Positions 1-8,861 of a DNA stretch of 64,000 nt are shown here, one piece after another (the first letter of the stretch is position 1; each line of letters starts with the position of its first letter). A program made the position numbers and the translations under genes. The notes beneath the pieces are model-generated. The model was not told where the DNA came from. It saw only the letters and a list, made by a program, of their open reading frames with translations, and made no database searches. The stretch is from positions 1,798,001-1,862,000 of the forward strand of contig CP121458.1 of the NCBI GenBank assembly GCA_029690005.1. The letters run 5' to 3'. The DNA is from Prescottella defluvii (GTDB lineage Bacteria; Actinomycetota; Actinomycetes; Mycobacteriales; Mycobacteriaceae).

Positions 1-318
1 ATCGGGCCGAAGCCGGTGCTCAAGGTGATCATCGAATCGGCAGCGCTCTCGGACGACGCGATCGTCGAGACGTGCCGTGCCGCCGAACGGGCCGGCGCGA
101 ACTTCGTGAAGACCTCCACCGGCTTCCACCCGGCGGGCGGCGCGAGCACCCGCGCGGTGCGACTGATGGCGCAGACCGTGGCCGGGCGCCTCGGGGTCAA
201 GGCCAGCGGCGGCATCCGGACCGCGGACGACGCACTGGCGATGATCGACGCCGGGGCGACCCGGCTGGGCCTGTCGCGCACGCGCGCCGTCCTCGACGGG
301 CTCCCGGACCACTCGTGA
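1..318 (+). CDS. deoC: deoxyribose-phosphate aldolase, C-terminal part
   Basis: The gene runs in from the left edge, so only about 105 C-terminal residues are present and the start is missing. The enzyme splits 2-deoxyribose-5-phosphate into glyceraldehyde-3-phosphate and acetaldehyde through a Schiff base, in cytosolic deoxynucleoside salvage. Visible family landmarks are KVIIESAAL, the Schiff-base lysine segment FVKTSTGF, and the second conserved lysine in VKASGGIRT followed by a GLSRTR segment near the phosphate site. It is the first marker of the Rv0478-like backbone and is followed convergently by an LmeA-like gene. Confidence 0.93.
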   Translation: MGPKPVLKVIIESAALSDDAIVETCRAAERAGANFVKTSTGFHPAGGASTRAVRLMAQTVAGRLGVKASGGIRTADDALAMIDAGATRLGLSRTRAVLDGLPDHS

Positions 319-337
319 CCGGCCCCGACGCGATCGG

Positions 338-1111
338 CTACAGGAGGCTGCAGCCGGACTGCGGCGCGTTCGGGTCGGGCGCCGGCATCACGTATTGACC
401 GCCCTCGAGGTGCACCTCGATCGCGTTGTCGGTGACGGTCAGCGACGTCGGCGCCATGCCCAGTGGGTACTGCTGCAGGCTCTCGGTGAGCGTCTGCACG
501 ATGCCGTCGACCAGTGCCGTCGGCAAGCCCAGGCCGAAGATCTCGGCACCGACGGTCTCGACCTTGATCTGGCCGTCCTGCACCGTCGGCCGAACCGTCA
601 GGTCGGCGAGTCCCGCGGGGCCGACGGCGAACTTCAGTGTGCCCGCGGCCGGGTCGGGCGTCACCGAGCTGACCAGGTTGCCCATGGTCTCCGACTGCAC
701 CGTCGCGAGGATGCCGGCGGTCTTCCACGTGGCGTCGGCCGTCGAGCTGCCGATCGTGCCGCTGCTGTCGGGGGAGTTGGTCACCTTGATGTCGTTGGCG
801 CGGGCGTGAACCTGCATGCCCTGTGCCGGACCGAACGACGAGCCGGTGCTGTCGAGCGTCACGTAGGGGATGTCCTTGTCCATCATCTGGAGTAGGACCG
901 GCTTCCAGCTGAGACCGACGTCCACCGGGGAGCCGAGTTGGCTCTGGAACTGCGACTCCATGCAGCTGGTCGCGCGCTGCCGGACGAACAGCTCACCGCC
1001 GACCAACGCGACGAGGAGTGCCGCGACCACGATCAGTGAGATCACGAGTGCCTTGCGCCGTTTGGGCTTTGGTGCCGCGGGCTTCTGGGGTGCGTTCACT
1101 GGTGCCGACAT
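338..1111 (-). CDS. LmeA-like (DUF2993) membrane-anchored lipid-binding protein
   Basis: The protein has 257 residues. A basic proline-rich N-terminus (PKPKRRK) precedes one hydrophobic helix (about residues 20-42), so it is probably anchored with the rest outside the membrane. The remainder resembles DUF2993, the family of mycobacterial LmeA, which binds phosphatidylinositol mannosides and supports lipomannan maturation. The C-terminus ends in GCSLL. I chose ATG at 1111 because a GGAGA ribosome site lies about 8 bases upstream; the frame stays open much further but only as antisense of the next gene. Its position between deoC and murB matches Rv0479c. The role in envelope lipid handling is inferred. 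Confidence 0.75.
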   Translation of the reverse strand: MSAPVNAPQKPAAPKPKRRKALVISLIVVAALLVALVGGELFVRQRATSCMESQFQSQLGSPVDVGLSWKPVLLQMMDKDIPYVTLDSTGSSFGPAQGMQVHARANDIKVTNSPDSSGTIGSSTADATWKTAGILATVQSETMGNLVSSVTPDPAAGTLKFAVGPAGLADLTVRPTVQDGQIKVETVGAEIFGLGLPTALVDGIVQTLTESLQQYPLGMAPTSLTVTDNAIEVHLEGGQYVMPAPDPNAPQSGCSLL

Positions 1112-1211
1112 GACAGGGATTCTCCAGCAATACTCTGAGCGGTTTCTGTGAATGAGGACTCGGTATGGACACCTCGACTCGAAAACTGTGAGCTGCGGCA
1201 CAGCGCGGCAG

Positions 1212-1217
1212 TAGGGT
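1212..1217 (+). promoter_or_regulatory. -10 hexamer for leaderless AbiEi-like gene
   Basis: TAGGGT lies exactly 6 bases before ATG 1224, the geometry expected for a transcript that starts at the start codon. This fixes the start of the following gene. Confidence 0.6.
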
Positions 1218-1223
1218 GGCTGC

Positions 1224-1834
1224 ATGGCGGGCTGGACAGATCCGCGGCGCGAACCCACTCCGGCAGCGGGGAGGATCTGCGTCGTCTTGCGCTCCGGCAA
1301 GCGGGGTATTTCACGACCGGGCAGGCGCTGCGTCTTGGTTGCACTGCCGAGGATATCGGCGGCCGCCTGGCCGAGGGGTCCTGGTTGCGGATCGAACGGG
1401 ATCTGTTCCGCCTCGCCTCGTTCCCCCGGAGCGACCTCGAGGAGTACGCCAAGTGGTGCGCGTGGTTCGAGGGATCCGCGGTGGTCTCCCACCAGAGCGC
1501 GGCCGAACTGCACGGCCTCGGCCACCTGCACCCGAGCTTCGTGCACCTGTCGACGGAGGGGTCGGCGCCCGCGCCCACCCGTCGACTCGCGCTGCATCGT
1601 CGAGAGATTCGCGCCCAGGACTACGAGCTGGCCGGAACGTTCGGTATCACCACTCCGCTGTGCACCGCCGTGGACCTCGCCTCGGGCGGCATCGCGCAGG
1701 ACCTGTTCGACGAGGTCGTCAGCGACGGTGTCGCGATCGGCCGGATCGACCCCGAGGAACTGCGCGCGCAGTGCGACGGCCGGCCGCAGCAGGTCGCCGA
1801 GCGCATCGAGCACGCGCTGGGTTCGTGCCGGTAG
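1224..1834 (+). CDS. AbiEi-family antitoxin-like regulator (one apparent frameshift)
   Basis: About 200 residues. The N-terminal helix-turn-helix (LALRQAGYFTTGQALRLG...) followed by a DRDLFRL-like strand region and a conserved HQSAAELHGLG segment resembles the AbiEi antitoxin/transcriptional regulator family of type IV toxin-antitoxin systems. No AbiEii nucleotidyltransferase toxin is adjacent, so this is an orphan and may act as an ordinary regulator. ATG 1224 sits behind a leaderless -10 box; reading from it needs one extra G near 1266-1271 (AAGEDL) to join the main frame. The frame is also open from 1148, but that upstream part looks non-coding. Confidence 0.7.
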
Positions 1835-1842
1835 CAGTCCGG

Positions 1843-2622
1843 CTAGCGCCCAGGCTCGACGTAACTCCACGGCACCGTCAGGACACAGTCCCGGATCCGG
1901 CGTCGCTGCGACGCGACCGGTACGCCCTGTTCGGCGAGTTGGCGCAGCGCCTCCCGCCAGCGGATCCGCGGACCGAACGGGGCCAGACCGGCGGACGTCG
2001 CCCACGCGCGATCGGCGGTCAGCAATAGATCGTGGATGCGCTCGCCCGGCACGTTCCGATGGATGAGTGCCTTGGGCAGCCGCTCGGCGATGTCGCTGGG
2101 CCGGTCCGCGGCGAACGGATCCCACGCGAGGGTCAGCGACCGCGGGCCGTCGCGATCGAGCAGCACCCATGCGCACCGTCGGCCCAGCTCGTCGCAGGTG
2201 CCGTCGACGATCAGACCGCCCGGCGCGAGCCCACCGCGCAGCCGTCCCCACGCGTGGTCGACGGCGTCCTCCGGGTACTGCCGCAGCACATTGAACGCGC
2301 GGATCAGGGTGGGGCGCAGACCGGCGAGTTCGAAGCCGCCGCGCGCGAAGCTGACGCCGTCGCGGCCCTCCACCACCCGGTCCGGATCGATCTCGAGCCC
2401 GACGACGCGGACGTCGCGGCGGACCGTGCGGAGACGAGAGGCCAGCTCGTAGGTAGTAACCGGCATCGCGCCGTAACCGAGATCGACGATCAGCGGGTCG
2501 GGCGCGTCACGCAGCGTCCGCGCCACCACCGGGCTGTGGACGAGCCAGCGGTCGCTGCGCCGCAGCCGATTGATACCTGTTGTTCCGCGGGTGATGACGC
2601 CGACGGGTTTGCCCTCACGCAC
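1843..2622 (-). CDS. class I SAM-dependent methyltransferase-like protein
   Basis: The protein has 259 residues with a Rossmann-type methyltransferase core. Motif I is IVDLGYGAMPVTT (about residues 45-57), and an acidic strand end VVGLEIDP (about 74-81) would bind the SAM ribose. It lacks an NPPY-type catalytic motif, so the substrate cannot be told. The gene ends 9 bases from the AbiEi-like gene (convergent) and starts 5 bases after the stop of the DUF2505 gene at 2628-3128, so it is probably cotranscribed with the two DUF2505 genes upstream of it on this strand. Confidence 0.72.
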   Translation of the reverse strand: MREGKPVGVITRGTTGINRLRRSDRWLVHSPVVARTLRDAPDPLIVDLGYGAMPVTTYELASRLRTVRRDVRVVGLEIDPDRVVEGRDGVSFARGGFELAGLRPTLIRAFNVLRQYPEDAVDHAWGRLRGGLAPGGLIVDGTCDELGRRCAWVLLDRDGPRSLTLAWDPFAADRPSDIAERLPKALIHRNVPGERIHDLLLTADRAWATSAGLAPFGPRIRWREALRQLAEQGVPVASQRRRIRDCVLTVPWSYVEPGR

Positions 2623-2627
2623 GCCGG

Positions 2628-3128
2628 TTACTGCTGCGCGAGCCAGGCAGCGGTGACCTCGGCCTCGGTCCGGAACAAATCGACGAGATTCACGAGCATC
2701 AGCTGCTCGAGCTTGCCACCGACGAAGGGGAGATACACCTTCGCCTCCGACGACGTGCGCAGCGTGCTCCCGGTGTCGGTGGTGAACAGCTCGATGGTCC
2801 CGGTAAGGCTGCCCGGCCCCGCCGGGATCGACGCCTCGTAGGTGCCCGTCACCGGTTCCCCGAACGGGGTGTACTTCTCCCTACGGGTGATGATCAGGTC
2901 CTTCTTCAGCACGGTCTGCGCGATGTCAGGCAGGTCCTTGCGCGGCAGCACGTGGTGCAGCACCAGGTCGATCCCGTCGTCGGTGACCTCGAGGATCTCG
3001 ACGTGGTTCTCGGAGTACTTGCGCATCTCCTCCATCCGCGCCTCCCAGTAGTCCCGGTCGCTGAGCGCGGCGTACACCTTTTCGGCAGGATGTTCGAACC
3101 TGGCGGAATAGTCGATGCGACGGGCCAT
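2628..3128 (-). CDS. DUF2505 family protein (SRPBCC-like), copy 1
   Basis: A 166-residue protein starting MARRIDYSARFEHP. The pattern of a first strand, a YAALSDRDYW helix and a C-terminal helix fits DUF2505, a family with a START/SRPBCC-like fold expected to hold a hydrophobic ligand. No signal peptide or membrane segment is seen. Its immediate upstream neighbour on the same strand encodes a paralogue of identical length, so the pair arose by tandem duplication. Related to M. tuberculosis Rv0481c by position and size. The ligand and function are unknown. Confidence 0.82.
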   Translation of the reverse strand: MARRIDYSARFEHPAEKVYAALSDRDYWEARMEEMRKYSENHVEILEVTDDGIDLVLHHVLPRKDLPDIAQTVLKKDLIITRREKYTPFGEPVTGTYEASIPAGPGSLTGTIELFTTDTGSTLRTSSEAKVYLPFVGGKLEQLMLVNLVDLFRTEAEVTAAWLAQQ

Positions 3129-3176
3129 GACCGGCAGATTACCGGTCGATGGCCCGCCCGTCGGCGAAAGCGGCGA

Positions 3177-3677
3177 CTACGTCGTCGCGGTCCACTGGCC
3201 GGTGAAGTCTTCCTCGGCGTCCAGCAACTCCAGGACCTGCCCGGCGATGACGGCCTCGACCTTGCTGCCGATCAGCGGCAGCTTGACCTCCACCGCGCCC
3301 TCCATGACCAGCAGCGATCCGTCGCCCTTTGCGGTCAGCGTCATGGTGCCGCGCAGCTGCCCGGGGGCGCCCTCGACCTCCGCCGAGAACGTGCCCTCGG
3401 CGCGGTCGCCCTGTAGCGCACCCCACGATTCGGTGCGCTTGATGATCAGGTCACCCGGGCGGATCTTGGTGACGACGGCCGGCAGGTGCTCGGCGGGGAC
3501 GGACTGCGTCATGGCGACGTCGATCGTTCCGTCGCCCAAGGTGACGCTGTCGAGACTGGCGCCGGGTCCGCCGACCTTCTCCAGACGCGCGTGCCAGTAG
3601 CGCTCGTCGGTGAGCGCGGCGTGCAGCTCCGCGACCGGATGGGGGTATTGCGCGGAATGCTCGATGTGTCGGGCCAT
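3177..3677 (-). CDS. DUF2505 family protein (SRPBCC-like), copy 2
   Basis: Also 166 residues, starting MARHIEHSAQYPHP and aligning end to end with the neighbouring copy (HAALTDERYWHARLEKV against YAALSDRDYWEARMEEM). I chose ATG 3677 rather than the more upstream 3713 because it reproduces the paralogue's N-terminus exactly. The start lies 24 bases from the divergent murB start, so the two share a short promoter region. Function unknown; a lipid or other hydrophobic ligand is a fold-based guess. Confidence 0.85.
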   Translation of the reverse strand: MARHIEHSAQYPHPVAELHAALTDERYWHARLEKVGGPGASLDSVTLGDGTIDVAMTQSVPAEHLPAVVTKIRPGDLIIKRTESWGALQGDRAEGTFSAEVEGAPGQLRGTMTLTAKGDGSLLVMEGAVEVKLPLIGSKVEAVIAGQVLELLDAEEDFTGQWTATT

Positions 3678-3688
3678 GGACGGCACGC

Positions 3689-3694
3689 TACCGT
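3689..3694 (+). promoter_or_regulatory. -10 hexamer for leaderless murB
   Basis: TACCGT ends 6 bases before GTG 3701. The spacing supports GTG 3701 as the murB start rather than TTG 3695. Confidence 0.6.
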
Positions 3695-3700
3695 TTGCAC

Positions 3701-4795
<1,095 letters not shown>

Positions 4796-4802
4796 GCGGT
4801 CC

Positions 4803-4831
4803 GATCGTTCCCTGATCGTTCCCCGATCGTC
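4803..4831 (+). repeat. three GATCGT direct repeats at 11-bp spacing
   Basis: GATCGT occurs at 4803, 4814 and 4825, each 11 bases apart, with the first two sharing GATCGTTCCC. The array lies about 35-60 bases upstream of the -10 box of the L,D-transpeptidase gene, one helical turn per repeat, which is a suitable arrangement for an activator or repressor. No regulator can be named. Confidence 0.4.
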
Positions 4832-4864
4832 GCTGTGTGACGAAAGCCACTGTCGCGCTGCGAG

Positions 4865-4870
4865 TACCGT
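4865..4870 (+). promoter_or_regulatory. -10 hexamer for leaderless L,D-transpeptidase gene
   Basis: TACCGT lies 7 bases before GTG 4878. The alternative GTG at 4869 overlaps the hexamer itself and is unlikely to be used. Confidence 0.5.
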
Positions 4871-4877
4871 GGTTTCC

Positions 4878-6065
4878 GTGCGTGAACAGGGCATTCGGGT
4901 AAATCGGACGCGGCTACTGATGGTGGTGGCCGCGCTGCTGGGGATCACCCTGCTGGCGGGGTGCACGATCGCGACCGGAGGAGCCGGCGACGGCAAGGCC
5001 GTCGCCGCGGAGCCCGTCGCGCAGGTGATCCAGACGCCGGGCCCCGGTGCGGTGAACGTCAACCCAGTCGAACCGATCTCGGTGCGAGTGAGCCAGGGCA
5101 CACTCGAGAACGTCGCGCTCGCCAACGCCGCAGGTAAGACGGTCCAGGGCGCGCTGAGCCCGGACCGGACGTCGTTCACCGTCACCGAACCGCTCGGCTA
5201 CGACGCGAAGTACACGTGGTCGGGCAGCGCCATCGGCACCGACGGCAAGACCGTCCCGATCGCCGGCACGTTCACCACCGTCAAACCCGAGACGCAGACG
5301 TCGGTGCGCACGAACATCGCCGACGGCCAGGTCGTCGGGATCGGGGCCCCGATCATCCTGCAGTTCGACGGACCGATCGCCGACAAGGCTGCCGTCGAGA
5401 AGGCCCTGAAGATCACGACCAACCCGCCGACTCCGGGCGCGTGGGCGTGGCTGCCCGACGACAACGGCGCCCGCGTGCACTGGCGACCTCAGAACTACTG
5501 GGCGCCCGGCACGACCGTGAACGTCGACGCCAAGCTCTACGGCGTCAATTTCGGCGGCGGCGCGTACGGCGCGAGCGACGTCTCGCTAAACTTCACGATC
5601 GGCCGCAGCCAGATCGTCAAGGCCAACGCCCCCAGCCACCGCATGCAGGTCGTGCGCGACGGCGCCACGATCATGGACATCCCCGTCAGCTACGGCGAGG
5701 GCAATGAGAACCGCAACGTCACCCGCAGCGGCATCCACATCGTGTCCGAGAAGCACGAGGACTTCCTGATGTCGAACCCGCCGTTCTACGAGAACGTGCG
5801 CGAGCGGTGGGCGGTCCGCATCTCCAACAACGGCGAGTTCATCCACGCCAACCCCGCGACCGTCGGGGTGCAGGGCGCGTCGAACGTGACGAACGGGTGC
5901 ATCAACCTGTCGCTGTCGGACGCCGAGGCGTACTTCGGCACCGCGATCTACGGCGACCCGGTTGAGGTCACCGGCACCCGCATCGACCTGTCCGCCGCGG
6001 ACGGCGACATCTACGACTGGGCCATCGACTGGCCGACGTGGCTGTCGATGTCGGCGCTTGCGTGA
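4878..6065 (+). CDS. L,D-transpeptidase lipoprotein (LdtMt5/LprQ-like)
   Basis: The 395-residue product begins with a signal sequence ending in the lipobox LLAGC, so it should be a lipoprotein on the outer face of the membrane. Two immunoglobulin-like stretches precede a C-terminal YkuD domain that forms 3-3 peptidoglycan cross-links. The catalytic region has the conserved histidine in [11 protein letters not shown] and the nucleophilic cysteine in VTNGCINLS. The usual histidine of the family motif [S/T]HGC is asparagine here (TNGC). It directly follows murB, as Rv0483 follows Rv0482. The RBS-free start at 4878 follows from the leaderless promoter. Confidence 0.93.
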   Translation: MREQGIRVNRTRLLMVVAALLGITLLAGCTIATGGAGDGKAVAAEPVAQVIQTPGPGAVNVNPVEPISVRVSQGTLENVALANAAGKTVQGALSPDRTSFTVTEPLGYDAKYTWSGSAIGTDGKTVPIAGTFTTVKPETQTSVRTNIADGQVVGIGAPIILQFDGPIADKAAVEKALKITTNPPTPGAWAWLPDDNGARVHWRPQNYWAPGTTVNVDAKLYGVNFGGGAYGASDVSLNFTIGRSQIVKANAPSHRMQVVRDGATIMDIPVSYGEGNENRNVTRSGIHIVSEKHEDFLMSNPPFYENVRERWAVRISNNGEFIHANPATVGVQGASNVTNGCINLSLSDAEAYFGTAIYGDPVEVTGTRIDLSAADGDIYDWAIDWPTWLSMSALA

Positions 6066-6166
6066 GTCCTCGGTAAGGCACAGCTGAGTCTCGACTCGCC
6101 AGAACCGAGCTGACCTGCATTGACCGCGTGGGAAAGTCGAGGGACTTCCGACGCGAGGAGTCTGGC

Positions 6167-6979
6167 ATGGGAATGCGCAGGATTCGGACGTTGACGGCGA
6201 TGTGCGTGCTCGCACTCGCGGCCGTGTTGTCAGTGGGGGTGTCCCCGGCCGCCGCGAAACCGAAGCCGACCGTCGTACTCGTGCACGGCGCGTTCGCCGA
6301 CACCACCAGCTGGATTTCGGTCGCCGCCGAACTTCGTGGCCGCGGGTACGACGTCGTGGTGCCGTCGAACCCGCTGCGGGGACCGGCCTACGACTCGGCC
6401 GCGATCGAGAAGGTTCTCGCGGACATCCCGGGCCCGGTTCTACTGGTCGGGCACTCGTACGGCGGTGTCGTCATCACCAACACCCATTCGCCCAACGTGG
6501 CCGGGCTGGTCTACGTCGCCGCGTTCGCTCCCGACCAGGGTGAGCCGGCGATGGCCGCGCTCAATCCCCTCACCTTCCCGGGCAGCCAGTTGGTGCCGCC
6601 GGCGCTGCAGACGAAGGTCGTCGACGACCCGACCAACCCGATCGGCAAGAACCTGGACGCCTACATCGATCCCAGTCACTTCCATGAGGTGTTCTGCCAG
6701 GACGTCTCCGCCGCGATGGCCGCCGACATGAACGCGCACCAGCGCTCGCTGGCCGTGGTCGCGAACCTCGAACCGACCCGGAACCCGTCGTGGAAGACCC
6801 TGCCGTCGTGGGCGGTGATCCCCGGCGCGGACCGGGCGATCCCGCCGGCGTCGGAGCGGTTCATGGCGCAGCGGGCGGGCGCGCGGATCACCGACGTCCC
6901 CGGCGCCTCGCACGCCGTCCTCGTGTCCCGGCCAGGGGATGTCGCGGGTGTGATCGATCGGGCCGCGTCCGGGCTGTGA
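6167..6979 (+). CDS. exported alpha/beta hydrolase
   Basis: The 270-residue protein has an N-terminal signal peptide (basic RRIRTL, hydrophobic core, Ala-rich end near residue 31). The mature part is an alpha/beta hydrolase: VLVHGAFADTTSW gives the oxyanion strand, VGHSYGG the nucleophile elbow serine, and ASHAVLVS the probable catalytic histidine. The closest general class is the short salicylate-esterase or haloperoxidase-like exported hydrolases; substrate unknown. ATG 6167 is preceded by GAGGAG with 6-base spacing. It begins the block inserted, relative to M. tuberculosis, between the L,D-transpeptidase and the SDR gene. Confidence 0.85.
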   Translation: MGMRRIRTLTAMCVLALAAVLSVGVSPAAAKPKPTVVLVHGAFADTTSWISVAAELRGRGYDVVVPSNPLRGPAYDSAAIEKVLADIPGPVLLVGHSYGGVVITNTHSPNVAGLVYVAAFAPDQGEPAMAALNPLTFPGSQLVPPALQTKVVDDPTNPIGKNLDAYIDPSHFHEVFCQDVSAAMAADMNAHQRSLAVVANLEPTRNPSWKTLPSWAVIPGADRAIPPASERFMAQRAGARITDVPGASHAVLVSRPGDVAGVIDRAASGL

Positions 6980-7104
6980 GCCTGGGCGCCCATTCTTCGT
7001 CCGCCGCGGCGGGGTCCCGCCCGAAGCGAAAAGGAATGGGCGCTCAGGCCGATCGCGTCCGGTGTCCTCGATCTCGGCGGAACCGTTCGCCGATTCGGCG
7101 CGTC

Positions 7105-7110
7105 TATTGT
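7105..7110 (+). promoter_or_regulatory. candidate -10 box of the ESX-like cassette
   Basis: TATTGT is the best -10-like hexamer in the gap upstream of the EspG-like gene. It is followed about 30 bases later by the strong GGGGAGGAG ribosome site. No convincing -35 element is visible. Confidence 0.3.
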
Positions 7111-7143
7111 CGGTGAGCCATGTCGTGCACTCGGGGAGGAGTG

Positions 7144-7191
7144 ATGGGGATGAAGCGGGCGTTGACGGGGTGCCGGGTGATCGGGCAGTGA
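7144..7191 (+). CDS. 15-codon leader ORF, or true N-terminus of the EspG-like protein
   Basis: ATG 7144 has the best ribosome site in the region (GGGGAGGAG). It reads MGMKRALTGCRVIGQ and stops at a TGA that overlaps the GTG 7188 start of the EspG-like gene. Two readings are possible. It may be a translated leader that couples into the next gene. Or one base may be missing near 7188, making this the real N-terminus of the EspG-like protein, which otherwise has no ribosome site of its own. Confidence 0.4.
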   Translation: MGMKRALTGCRVIGQ

Positions 7192-7946
7192 GCGGCGCCA
7201 GTTGGCGGTTCACCGGCCTCGAGTTCGAGGTCCTGTGGACTCAGCTCGGACGTGACCGCCTCCCGTACCCGATGCGCTTCCGCCCTGTCGCGGACACCGA
7301 GGACGACCTGGACCGGCAGCGTCGGGCGGCGGCCGAGTCGTGCCTGCCGCGGATGACCGAATCGCTCGACCGCCATCTCGCGGTTCTCGCCCAGCCCGAC
7401 GTTCGGATCGAGGTGGCCGGATTCGCCGGGACGGAGCACGGCACCAGGATCCGCATGCACGCCGGAATCCGCGGAGCCAGTGGGACACTCGCACTCCAAT
7501 TGTCCGGACCCGACGCCGACAGCGGCAGCGACGTGCTCGTGCACGGCATGGATCCGGCGCAGATCCCGAACGCGATCGCGGCCGCCCTTCCCGTGGTGCC
7601 CGTTGGATCGCGTCCTGCGGTTCGGTTCCGTCGCAGCGATCTGCAGCCCGGCACCGGCCCGCTGCTCCTCTCCGCCGGTTCCACCCGCATCCGGGACGAC
7701 GCGCTGGCGCTGCTGCGGCGGCCCCGGACCGGAATCGGCGAGATCACGGCATTCGCAAGCTCCGCGTACGACAGTCGGCCGACCACCGACGGCATCGGAC
7801 TGCACTGGCTCGACTTCGACGGTGACGGCCGCTACCGCCTCCGTGAGACGACCGATGTCGTGGTCACCCCCGCATCCGGGTCCCATCTCGCTGCGGAGAT
7901 CTCGCGGCTCGTCGCCGGGATCCGTGCCCGAGCGAACGCGTACTGA
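7188..7946 (+). CDS. ESX secretion-associated EspG-like protein
   Basis: The product of about 252 residues starts SGASWRFTGLEFEVLWTQLG and continues with PYPMRFRP, the layout of EspG family chaperones. These bind PE/PPE or WXG100-type substrates in the cytosol and keep them soluble for the type VII (ESX) secretion machine. No signal peptide or membrane helix is seen. It is the first gene of a same-strand run with a YbaB-like gene, an EspC-like gene and a WXG100-like gene. No EccB/C/D/E or mycosin gene lies in the window, so any secretion would depend on an ESX apparatus encoded elsewhere. Confidence 0.75.
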   Translation: MSGASWRFTGLEFEVLWTQLGRDRLPYPMRFRPVADTEDDLDRQRRAAAESCLPRMTESLDRHLAVLAQPDVRIEVAGFAGTEHGTRIRMHAGIRGASGTLALQLSGPDADSGSDVLVHGMDPAQIPNAIAAALPVVPVGSRPAVRFRRSDLQPGTGPLLLSAGSTRIRDDALALLRRPRTGIGEITAFASSAYDSRPTTDGIGLHWLDFDGDGRYRLRETTDVVVTPASGSHLAAEISRLVAGIRARANAY

Positions 7947-8023
7947 CCCCACGCGGATTCGATGGAACCGAATCCCTCCGCCCGCGTCTACTTCAGCGAA
8001 GGGGACGAACGGGAGGGGGAGCG

Positions 8024-8554
8024 ATGACGGACAACGACATTCGAGAGGAAGCGCGGCGACAACTCCGGCACAGCAACGCCGCGCTGCGCGCGCAGGTGGA
8101 CGCGATGCTCGAGGGGTTCCAGGCGCAGACCGAGGCGCTCGCGGCGGCGCAGGGGGCCGTCGCGAGCGTCACGGCCGAGGCCGAATCACCGGACGGTCTG
8201 GTCCGGGTGACGGTCGACGCGGCGGGAGCGGTCGTGTCGGCACGGGTGGAGCCGACTGCGTTCACCCGCACCAGCCCGGATCGACTCGCCGAGTCGTTCA
8301 CCGCGGCCGCGCGAGCCGCCGCCGCCGATGTGCGCGCGCGGGTCGCCGAACTGATGGCGCCGGTCGCCGCGCTGACGGCAGAGCTCCCCGACCTTCCCGC
8401 TCTGGTGCCCGGATCCCCGAGCATTCGCAATCTCGTGCCGACGGTAGCGACTCGGTTCGCGCCCGCCGCAACACCTTCGGAGGCATCGGACGCTCCGTCG
8501 GACGACCTGCACGACTGGCGGGCCCCGATTATGCGGGAGGCTCATCGTGACTGA
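8024..8554 (+). CDS. YbaB/EbfC-like protein of the ESX-type cassette
   Basis: The 176-residue protein has an N-terminal coiled region (about 1-60) and a middle strand segment in which SPDGLVRVTVDAAGAVVSARV matches the YbaB/EbfC DNA-binding fold. A low-complexity C-terminal tail replaces the short end of true nucleoid YbaB. YbaB-like proteins are often found beside EspC/WXG100 genes in Nocardiaceae, where their job is not known. ATG 8024 follows GGGAGGGGGAGCG. The stop overlaps the start of the next gene by 8 bases, so translation is coupled. Confidence 0.75.
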   Translation: MTDNDIREEARRQLRHSNAALRAQVDAMLEGFQAQTEALAAAQGAVASVTAEAESPDGLVRVTVDAAGAVVSARVEPTAFTRTSPDRLAESFTAAARAAAADVRARVAELMAPVAALTAELPDLPALVPGSPSIRNLVPTVATRFAPAATPSEASDAPSDDLHDWRAPIMREAHRD

Positions 8555-8861
8555 TTCGATGCGGATCGATGTGGACCAGGTTCGTTCGGCGGCACCGCTG
8601 TTCGACAGCGCTGTCGACGACCTCGTCGACCGGCAACGTCAGTTGTCGAGGGTTCTCGACGCCGAGGGTGCGAGTTGGGGATCCGACTCGACCGGTGCCA
8701 CCTTCGCGGCCCAATACGTTCCCGGCGTGGACGGAGCGCTCGCCGCACTGCGGAATCTCACCGACGTGCTCGCTGGTGTAGCTGGTGGACTCCGCAGCAC
8801 CGCAACGGCGTTCGAGACGACGGACAGCGGATTCTCCCGGACGCTCGGCGGGGGCCGCTGA
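8547..8861 (+). CDS. EspC-like (DUF2580) ESX substrate of WXG100 size
   Basis: The 104-residue helical protein matches the EspC/DUF2580 pattern: a long first helix, then W44 in ASWGSDSTGATF with Y56 and P58 at the turn, then a second helix ending TAFETTDSGF. This is the helix-turn-helix hairpin size of proteins exported by type VII secretion. The GTG at 8547 overlaps the YbaB-like stop. ATG 8559 (MRIDVDQV) is an alternative start 4 codons later. Its stop TGA overlaps the ATG of the following WXG100-like gene, which suggests the two products are made together and may pair. Confidence 0.82.
   Translation: MTDSMRIDVDQVRSAAPLFDSAVDDLVDRQRQLSRVLDAEGASWGSDSTGATFAAQYVPGVDGALAALRNLTDVLAGVAGGLRSTATAFETTDSGFSRTLGGGR

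Noticed and set aside
338..2251. 637-codon open frame on the minus strand
   Set aside because: Only the last 257 codons (from 1111) are a real gene; the rest is antisense to the AbiEi-like gene and part of the next gene, with Arg/Ala/Gly-rich shadow composition.
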